IMG/VR virus record: IMGVR_UViG_3300023278_002223
Span: 1-64,000 of that record
Source: a virus
Strand: one strand, 5' to 3'
DNA length: 64,000 nt
Part shown: one piece after another, positions 59,116 through 64,000 of the stretch
How the letters are laid out: each line of letters starts with the position of its first letter
How positions within the stretch are numbered: the first letter of the stretch is position 1
Position numbers and translations under genes: made by a program
Notes under the pieces: generated by a model
Databases searched by the model: none
What the model was told of the DNA's origin: nothing
The model's input: the letters and a program-made list of their open reading frames with translations, nothing else

Positions 59116-59689
59116 CCAACCCTTCTGTAACGTCAAGGTCGTGAAGACCCTGTCTTTTGTTTGTCTTCTTAATAGCGCTATTGTCAGGAGTAAAGAATAC
59201 ATCCTTTTCTGAAATAGGTGTGTCGTCTTTCTTTAAGACTTCCTCTTTCTTAATAGCCACCGCATTGTGAATGTTTCTCATTTTCTCATCATTGGCGTAT
59301 CTGGTCACCAGATACCAAAGCATCTTCTGGAACACCTTCACTGGGTTATTTCCGAAAGTTGGCTCTGGGTAGTTTTTGAACTTCCACTTCTTGGCACCCA
59401 TCATCACAGTCTTGTAATGGCTTTTGATCTTTGGGTTTACAGCAACGTTCTTTCTCCAAAAATACGGAGGGAGGTTGCCAAATATCATTATGCATGACAT
59501 CTCTGCTAGAATGTGTGGAACTCCAAAGTACTGCCCCTGCGTTGTCAGTGATGGGAATAGGCCGCCCTTGGCTCTCTCTAGCTCTTGTCTACGAGAGAAT
59601 ATGGCTTTGCAGCCTGAGCAGTCCCGCTTTGTTGGTTTGATTCCTTTGTAATTTGGGTGCTTTTCACACCTGTTAACAAAGTCGCTCAT
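59096..59689 (-). CDS. Hypothetical zinc-finger-like protein
   Basis: 197 aa. Starts MSDFVNRCEKHPNYKGIKPTK, then DCSGCKAIFSRRQELERAKG: Cys8, His11 and Cys-x2-Cys near 24-27 could form a small zinc finger. The middle (WKFKNYPEPTFGNNPVKVFQKMLWYLV) is aromatic and basic. The C-terminus is acidic and ends GLDDDGST. Position before RecA suggests DNA work, but no family is recognised. Confidence 0.5.
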   Translation of the reverse strand: MSDFVNRCEKHPNYKGIKPTKRDCSGCKAIFSRRQELERAKGGLFPSLTTQGQYFGVPHILAEMSCIMIFGNLPPYFWRKNVAVNPKIKSHYKTVMMGAKKWKFKNYPEPTFGNNPVKVFQKMLWYLVTRYANDEKMRNIHNAVAIKKEEVLKKDDTPISEKDVFFTPDNSAIKKTNKRQGLHDLDVTEGLDDDGST

Positions 59690-60573
59690 TGGTTCCTCTT
59701 TGCTTCTTCCTCAAGAAACGACGCTAAGTCCTTCTTGGGCTTATACTTGGTTCTCTTAGTTCCCTGTCCTGGGACTGACTGTCTGGAGTGGACGAACCTC
59801 CTATGTCCCTCCACTATCCTAATAGCACTGCCAGTTGCCTTTTTAACCAAGTTGGCAACCTCCTTGGCTGTTAGGACATCTTTACCGGGAAGCTCATACA
59901 CACTAAACGAGTCAAGCTTAACTTCTTCCATTATCTCAAGACACATCTCTACGAAGTCATCAACATGAAGGTATGACCTAGTCTGCCCGGCCTCCTTGAA
60001 GACCTCTAGGTTGATCCCAGACCTGCATAAGCCCAAGAACTTGCTAACAATCTGCTTTGACTTCTGTCCAGGACCATAAACGCTGGGCATCCTCACTATT
60101 GCTGAACCCAGCTGAGTCTTCTCGTAGCTAGCTCTAACCATAGTCTCTCCGTAAGACCTGCTTAGATAATAGTCAGACGAAAGGTGAGACCCCTCTATGG
60201 GGCCTGTGGCCCTCTGTGTGCTTCCATAGACCATCCTTGTGATGTTTGTCTCACAGTAGTCTAGACAGCGCCTTAGGCCCTCTATCTGAGTCCTGTATAC
60301 CTGATTGTGGTCTGAGGTGTTTGGGCGTGGCAAGAAGAAGATTGTGCCGACCCCGGTGGGGATGTCGAGGTCGGTCACGTCCGATTTAATAAATTGGAAG
60401 TTGTCTAGGTTGTACATGTCCTCGATGTTAGCGAGGTTGCCCATAGATAGATTGTCCACAACCAAGACACTGTGCCCAATACTGCACAGCTCCCTGCTTA
60501 ACTTAGACCCTGTGAAGCCTGCGCCTCCTACGACGAGCACTTTCTGTTTATTGCCTCCATGACGTTTGACCAT
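59686..60573 (-). CDS. NAD-dependent sugar epimerase/dehydratase-like
   Basis: 295 aa. Rossmann signature KVLVVGGAGFTGSKLSRELCSIGHSVLVVDNLS near the N-terminus. SDR features follow: YGSTQRATG (Ser/Thr of the catalytic triad), and YYLSRSYGETMV, where the usual YxxxK has Arg in the Lys position, then VRMPSVYGPGQKS. It belongs to the extended SDR family that makes sugar nucleotides (for example UDP-glucose epimerase or dTDP sugar synthesis). The Lys-to-Arg change could lower or alter activity. Likely links to the glycosyltransferase block downstream. Confidence 0.7.
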   Translation of the reverse strand: MVKRHGGNKQKVLVVGGAGFTGSKLSRELCSIGHSVLVVDNLSMGNLANIEDMYNLDNFQFIKSDVTDLDIPTGVGTIFFLPRPNTSDHNQVYRTQIEGLRRCLDYCETNITRMVYGSTQRATGPIEGSHLSSDYYLSRSYGETMVRASYEKTQLGSAIVRMPSVYGPGQKSKQIVSKFLGLCRSGINLEVFKEAGQTRSYLHVDDFVEMCLEIMEEVKLDSFSVYELPGKDVLTAKEVANLVKKATGSAIRIVEGHRRFVHSRQSVPGQGTKRTKYKPKKDLASFLEEEAKRNQ

Positions 60574-60896
60574 CCTGGGAATCCTCCAAGTACTCTGTCA
60601 TCAATATAAATATCAGCAGCAACCTTACGAGGGTCATTGCCCCACTCATCAATCTCAGCTTTACAATTAACGTTAACCCAGTCGAAATGAATGCCACGAT
60701 CTGCAAGCCAGTTCACGGCGTTCTTTAGGGGCTCTCCGCCTCTACATGTCCACAAGATAAGGGTGTGTCCCTGTAGCTGCAAGTCCATGAGAGACTTAAT
60801 ACAGCCCGGCATCTCTTTTCCAATGCCCGGATATCTCTCTTCAACACAGGTGCCGTCAAAATCAACGGCAATACGAAGTCTTCTTTTTAAAGTCAA
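60528..60896 (-). CDS. HAD-like hydrolase (BT0820-like)
   Basis: 122 aa from a TTG start with GAAGG 6 bases upstream. Motif I LRIAVDFDGTCVEERYPGIGKEMPG, motif II LILWTCRGGE, and the acidic motif IYIDDRVLGGFPGW. This matches a small HAD type seen in phages and Bacteroidetes. It would remove phosphate from a small substrate, possibly a nucleotide or sugar phosphate. A second HAD gene lies at 38492. It overlaps the end of the epimerase gene start. Confidence 0.75.
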   Translation of the reverse strand: MTLKRRLRIAVDFDGTCVEERYPGIGKEMPGCIKSLMDLQLQGHTLILWTCRGGEPLKNAVNWLADRGIHFDWVNVNCKAEIDEWGNDPRKVAADIYIDDRVLGGFPGWSNVMEAINRKCSS

Positions 60897-60908
60897 CTTG
60901 TACCTTCT

Positions 60909-61793
60909 CTAGCTAATGAACAAACCAAGTAGATCTGGGTCATCGATGATAAAAGGCAGAACGTGTTCGAGTCCCGAATACGCTCCAAAGTCATCACCAA
61001 GCCTCAGGGTTACAACCCCTACTAGTTTGCCATCCTCGGTATACACCCCTCCGCCACTATTTCCTCCTGTGAGAACACGGGAAACCATGTGACCGATAAA
61101 AGGATACCAAGTGAAGCTTAATTCGACCATGTCCTTCTGAACAAGACGATTCCTAAACACGATTGGGTCAACGACCATTGGGCAGCCAGCGATGAGCAAG
61201 CCTGTTCCAATCTTCATCTCCCTGATCTCTTGAAAAGAAGCTCTTAGGCCGGGGGTAATCCCCTTTAAAATTTTGGATCTAGCCTTAAAGTCAATAATAA
61301 CAAAAGCAATATCGACTTCTCGACTTCTAACAATTCTATAACTCATAACATCTTCGCTTCGGCTGACATTGAAGGACTTCTCCGACGAAATGTTCCCTAC
61401 CGAATCTCTAACGTAATTGACAAACCTATACTCTGTAGCTGGAACCATTCTCCATGTAGGACTGTCATCGGTGTTGCTTGGGCTCAACTTCTTGAGCAAC
61501 AGAGCATGATCAATCTCAGGCTTCATTGTTTCGTCTAGCACATGGTTGGCGGTAATGATTGTTACTCGCCTAACGGGACCAAGTACTTCGTGGTCGATTA
61601 GCTCATTCTGGATGACTGTGGCGCTCCCGGCGGACAGGGTTCTAGTTGTGTTTCCGCTGTCAACTACCAGTACTTTTAGCGTTGAGTCCAGAAGGGCGCT
61701 CTGTACTGAGGAATCAATGTCATCTGCTGTTGCGACAACTCCTGATGCAAGTCCCAGTACGATCAGTGCTGATGCTAGAATGTGTTTTCTCAT
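60909..61793 (-). CDS. Secreted trypsin-like (S1) serine protease
   Basis: 294 aa from ATG 61793; the frame extends to 61862 but the signal peptide MRKHILASALIVLGLASGVV fits this start. After a cleavage zone near ATADDID, the catalytic triad is visible: His84 in ITANHVLD, Asp161 in REVDIAFVIID and Ser246 in GGNSGGGVYTEDGKLVGVV. This is a typical trypsin-2-type layout with an extended loop before Asp. Exported to the periplasm or outside, it could help lysis, digest host proteins or modify the cell surface. It lies with a phage signal peptidase two genes upstream. Confidence 0.8.
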   Translation of the reverse strand: MRKHILASALIVLGLASGVVATADDIDSSVQSALLDSTLKVLVVDSGNTTRTLSAGSATVIQNELIDHEVLGPVRRVTIITANHVLDETMKPEIDHALLLKKLSPSNTDDSPTWRMVPATEYRFVNYVRDSVGNISSEKSFNVSRSEDVMSYRIVRSREVDIAFVIIDFKARSKILKGITPGLRASFQEIREMKIGTGLLIAGCPMVVDPIVFRNRLVQKDMVELSFTWYPFIGHMVSRVLTGGNSGGGVYTEDGKLVGVVTLRLGDDFGAYSGLEHVLPFIIDDPDLLGLFIS

Positions 61794-61834
61794 CAGTATT
61801 TGGGCCTCTCTACTATATGTTGTTTTATAAATGT

Positions 61835-61862
61835 ATGGGGCCGACCCTAAGGCCGACCCCAT
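61835..61862 (-). terminator. Strong leftward hairpin after the holin-like gene
   Basis: On the - strand ATGGGGTCGGCC and GGGTCGGCCCCAT arms around TTA give a 12-bp G-C-rich hairpin. The downstream tract is ACATTTATAAAA, weaker than a pure T-run. It sits between the 61882 and 60909 genes. Confidence 0.65.
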
Positions 61863-61881
61863 TCCAAAAGGAGCAAGAGAA

Positions 61882-62250
61882 TTAGGCGATTAGGCCCTCA
61901 GCTTTTGCTTGACCGAGAGCCGCTTCGACGCGAGCAATAAGTGCCTCACGAGCGATAGCTCCAACACCAAGAGTACTAAGAGCGGTCACGATGAAGTCGA
62001 TAGCTACGAATAGCTTCTCGGAGCCGTGAATCTCTCTGCCCTCAGCTGCCTTCTGACTAGCAATCTGCTCAGCGTAAATTACGCCTTTTGCGACTACTGC
62101 GTCTAGAAGACCCTCAAGGATATCAGCCTGCTCGATACTGAGCCCAACCTTAGTTGCCGCACGCTTTGCAATAATTGCAACAGCAACGTAGACAACAGGG
62201 ACGAGAACGGTAAGTGCGAACGGGCCAAACTGCCATAGTAGATCTTCCAT
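61882..62250 (-). CDS. LLH-type holin-like protein
   Basis: 122 aa. One N-terminal transmembrane helix (FGPFALTVLVPVVYVAVAIIAKRA), then an amphipathic stretch that matches the holin-LLH plan as I recall: VIYAEQIASQKAAEG...GSEKLFVAIDFIVTALSTLG...ALIARVEAALG. Holins permeabilise the inner membrane to end infection. Unusually, it sits in the leftward replication side rather than with the late genes; the strong hairpin directly after it could set its level. No endolysin gene was recognised near it. Confidence 0.6.
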   Translation of the reverse strand: MEDLLWQFGPFALTVLVPVVYVAVAIIAKRAATKVGLSIEQADILEGLLDAVVAKGVIYAEQIASQKAAEGREIHGSEKLFVAIDFIVTALSTLGVGAIAREALIARVEAALGQAKAEGLIA

Positions 62251-62864
62251 TAAGATCTCCTTCCTTTGCGGTTCTTCCGCTTGTTGAGCTCTTTGAATAA
62301 CTCCACGGCACCATGCCTTGTCAACTCCTCAAGATACTCAACACCTGAAATCTCCTGGATTTCTTCCAATTTAAAGCCGTACTGGTTCATATACTTAGAC
62401 TTAAGAATAGCTAGCTGATTCTCTTCAGCCAGCTCATCCTGATCCTGAGAACCCATGCTGTCAATGTTAGCAATCTCTTCTGCAGAACAGATGTCTACAC
62501 CCAACGCGAACCTCAGCGCTCTTGCGCTGGCCCTTGTTTCAGCCATAGCTGTTGTGTAGCTGTCGAAGCCATCCTTGGAGGTTGACTTCCTGCAATCTCC
62601 AGCACAAGAGAATGTGCTATCGTCACCGAACTTATATGTGACCGTGACAGTGGCAGACCACTCATTCCCCTTGTCTGGGGTCTGATTGACCTGGACGTTT
62701 TTACCCTTGATGCCCAAAACCGCCTTAGCGACTCTGAGCAGTGGGTCATGTCGAACGAAAGGCTGACCCTTGTCTGTCAAGACAAAATCTTTGGAGGCGA
62801 AGTGGTCCTTGAGGACAAACTCCTTGCCGTTGATTGGGTTAGCTTTTTTCTTTAGAAAGTCCAT
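62250..62864 (-). CDS. Rad52/ERF-like single-strand annealing protein
   Basis: 204 aa. The central region TVTYKFGDDSTFSCAGDCRKSTSKDGFDSYTTAMAETRASARALRFALGVDICSAEEI matches the AETRA-xRALR-ALG motif of phage and bacterial annealing proteins of the Rad52/ERF superfamily. The N-terminus supplies beta strands, the C-terminus is helical and basic (KELNKRKNRKGRR). It would anneal complementary strands in phage recombination with RecA. Confidence 0.65.
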   Translation of the reverse strand: MDFLKKKANPINGKEFVLKDHFASKDFVLTDKGQPFVRHDPLLRVAKAVLGIKGKNVQVNQTPDKGNEWSATVTVTYKFGDDSTFSCAGDCRKSTSKDGFDSYTTAMAETRASARALRFALGVDICSAEEIANIDSMGSQDQDELAEENQLAILKSKYMNQYGFKLEEIQEISGVEYLEELTRHGAVELFKELNKRKNRKGRRS

Positions 62865-63194
62865 TTAGGAAATCCACTCATCGTTTTCGTCTTCATCGTT
62901 GGTGAAGACTGGATCATCATCAAAGTTAATAACGCCGTTTGCCCTTTGGAGCCCGTCATTGCTTGCCTTTGCCGCTTCAGTAGAATTATCTACGTCTTTG
63001 CGGCGCAGGTGGTGAAGGGTCATTGCAGTTGAGATATTTCTAATCTCTACACCCATCTTAATTAGTCGGCGCTTAATGGTCATAACGGGAATCTCATACT
63101 CCCTACTTAGAGACCTTAGGCTCACCTTGTCTTCCTGATACTTACGTGCAATCTCGCTGTCATGCTCGTGAGTGTACTTAGTTGGTCGTGCCAT
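62865..63194 (-). CDS. Helix-turn-helix DNA-binding protein
   Basis: 109 aa from ATG 63194 with AAAGGA 6 bases before. Starts MARPTKYTHEHDSEIARKY, then VSLRSLSREYEIPVMTIKRRLIKMGVEIR, a homeodomain-like HTH in the SLRSLSREY...VMTIKRRL form. The C-terminus is acidic (NFDDDPVFTNDEDENDEWIS). A candidate regulator of the leftward operon, or a terminase-small-subunit-like protein; gene order does not decide. Confidence 0.6.
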   Translation of the reverse strand: MARPTKYTHEHDSEIARKYQEDKVSLRSLSREYEIPVMTIKRRLIKMGVEIRNISTAMTLHHLRRKDVDNSTEAAKASNDGLQRANGVINFDDDPVFTNDEDENDEWIS

Positions 63195-63207
63195 ATCTTG
63201 TCCTTTC

Positions 63208-63732
63208 TTAGAACGGCAAAGAGAACAGGTACTCTGAAACAATATCTGTAATCTTTACAGGGCCTATACTTCTTGAATCTAGTGATGCGGGGCGATTGTC
63301 TCCCCCTACGAAGACTTCGTCGTCGCCTAGGATTAGAGTGTACTCCCAAATGGTGGAGTAGTCGCTCCTAGGATACATTTCTTCCATCAGAGGGAAGTCT
63401 CCTGCCTCTGTGGTGATAGAATTTGCTCTGATTGTAACCGTCTCTCCTGGCAAACCGATGATTCTCTTAATCAAAAGCCTTGAACCAGGAACCCCGTTTG
63501 CGTTGTCTTCTTTTAGAACCACAATGTCAAACCTGTCTAGGTTGAACTTAGTGGTAACCAAAGTCATGGAGCCATCCTCGATAGACGGCATCATGCTGGT
63601 TCCCTGAACCTCCATCAGCTCGATACCTATAGGGCCCTTTAGAACAAGCAGGACGACCATTCCAATGGCAACGCCCCTTAGAACCTGAAAGGCTGACTCT
63701 AGGCTGAATAACTTTTTAATGAGGGAGTTCAT
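63208..63732 (-). CDS. lepB: Signal peptidase I
   Basis: 174 aa. One N-terminal transmembrane helix (FQVLRGVAIGMVVLLVLKGP), catalytic Ser46 in VQGTSMMPSIEDG, the general-base Lys89 in RLLIKRIIGLPGE, and GDNRPASLDSRSIGPV, the conserved structural motif. All features of a type I signal peptidase are present, so it should cleave exported proteins at the inner membrane. A phage-borne signal peptidase is very unusual; the secreted serine protease gene nearby is a natural substrate. Confidence 0.88.
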   Translation of the reverse strand: MNSLIKKLFSLESAFQVLRGVAIGMVVLLVLKGPIGIELMEVQGTSMMPSIEDGSMTLVTTKFNLDRFDIVVLKEDNANGVPGSRLLIKRIIGLPGETVTIRANSITTEAGDFPLMEEMYPRSDYSTIWEYTLILGDDEVFVGGDNRPASLDSRSIGPVKITDIVSEYLFSLPF

Positions 63733-64000
63733 ACTATTCCATCTTTCGCAAAGTGTGTTTTTTCTGGCCCAGGTCCGTTGCCAATGAGGGACACAGGGAC
63801 GCCCACGTACGCTTCTAGCCTTGCAAGAAACTGGTCGTAGTTCTCTTCTTCGCCCCAGCCTGCCCAGTTCTCAAAGACTGGCTCGCACTTGTAGGACTCA
63901 GCGCCAACAGGAAAGTCTCTAAGCTCTGTTAGAGTCTCTCTCCTGTAAGTATACCCCACACAAACAGGAATTTCAACCATTGTATTTAAAATATCCATCT
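63729..64000 (-). CDS. purA: Adenylosuccinate synthetase family (PurA or PurZ), C-terminal part
   Basis: Runs to the window edge, so only the last about 90 residues are seen; the ATG at 63998 is probably an internal Met. The visible segment follows the PurA C-terminus: (K)MDILNTMVEIPVCVGYTY (compare KLDVLDGL-EVKLCV-Y), then EPVFENWAGW, Y--F--RLEAYVGVPVSLIGNGP, as in the PVYE--PGW and I--TGPDR of bacterial PurA. It joins IMP (PurA) or dGMP (phage PurZ) to Asp. Which one cannot be decided because the N-terminal active site is outside. Overlaps the signal peptidase start by 4 bases. Confidence 0.75.
   Translation of the reverse strand, partial: MDILNTMVEIPVCVGYTYRRETLTELRDFPVGAESYKCEPVFENWAGWGEEENYDQFLARLEAYVGVPVSLIGNGPGPEKTHFAKDGIV

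Overview
The window is a contiguous piece of a large tailed-phage genome (Caudoviricetes), not host chromosome. It holds a complete head and tail module, a phage-type replication and recombination module, and very tight gene packing with ATGA, TAATG and GTGA start/stop overlaps. No sheath or baseplate-wedge genes are recognisable and the tape-measure protein is very long (1702 aa), so a long non-contractile tail (siphovirus-like) is the most likely form. Terminase and portal are not present and probably lie left of position 1. The host is not certain. The phage-encoded EF-G has AHVDSGKT and [13 protein letters not shown] signatures that, from memory, match the spd/mitochondrial EF-G1 branch (planctomycetes, spirochaetes, some deltaproteobacterial lineages). 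Tail-fibre phrases such as KLDGIETSATADQSDAEI are like those of marine phages.

Layout. Positions 1-34472 run rightward and are the late module: a fibre gene already open at the left edge (1-3475), a second fibre (3547-4458), capsid protease/scaffold (4585-6360), decoration protein (6391), major capsid protein (6930), head-completion and neck genes (7994-11288), tail tube (11441), fibres (12782, 13590), tail-assembly-chaperone-like genes (15333-17251), tape measure (17273), distal tail genes (22392), a tandem triplet of paralogues (23737-25503), PKD-like protein (25903), hub-like protein (26786) and a large tail protein (29976). The right end holds a mini transcription unit for a 31-aa hydrophobic peptide (32620-32917), a 130-aa gene, a 688-bp non-coding block of repeats and hairpins (33368-34055) and a DUF2203-like gene. 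A recurrent box TTCGTATAATA without an evident -35 precedes the late transcription units and looks like the late promoter.

Positions 34635-64000 run leftward. Reading from the right edge: adenylosuccinate-synthetase C-terminus (PurA or PurZ), signal peptidase I, HTH protein, Rad52/ERF-like annealing protein, LLH-type holin-like protein, secreted S1-type serine protease, HAD phosphatase, sugar-nucleotide epimerase, RecA, Vsr/DUF559-like nuclease, DnaB-type helicase, DnaG-type primase, dNMP kinase, an ExbB/TolQ plus ExbD/TolR-like membrane pair with a third membrane protein, a Cas4/AddB-like nuclease, a DUF2061-cupin fusion, DNA polymerase III alpha, a metalloprotease-like protein and SSB. A surface-sugar block follows: two glycosyltransferases, a DUF115/GT42-like protein, CMP-sugar synthetase, RraA-like aldolase, NeuB-like synthase, HAD phosphatase and a permuted NlpC/P60-like protein. 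The last leftward unit has its own promoter and upstream terminator and encodes a 39-aa zinc-knuckle protein, a full-length EF-G and a histidine phosphatase. The two halves converge at 34.5-34.6 kb around a strong terminator.

The most unusual elements are the EF-G unit, the ion-channel-like ExbB/ExbD pair, the nonulosonic-acid-type sugar cassette, the combination of signal peptidase and secreted protease, the DUF2061-cupin fusion, the PurA/PurZ fragment and the structured non-coding block. Functions are read from sequence motifs by eye; no database search was possible.
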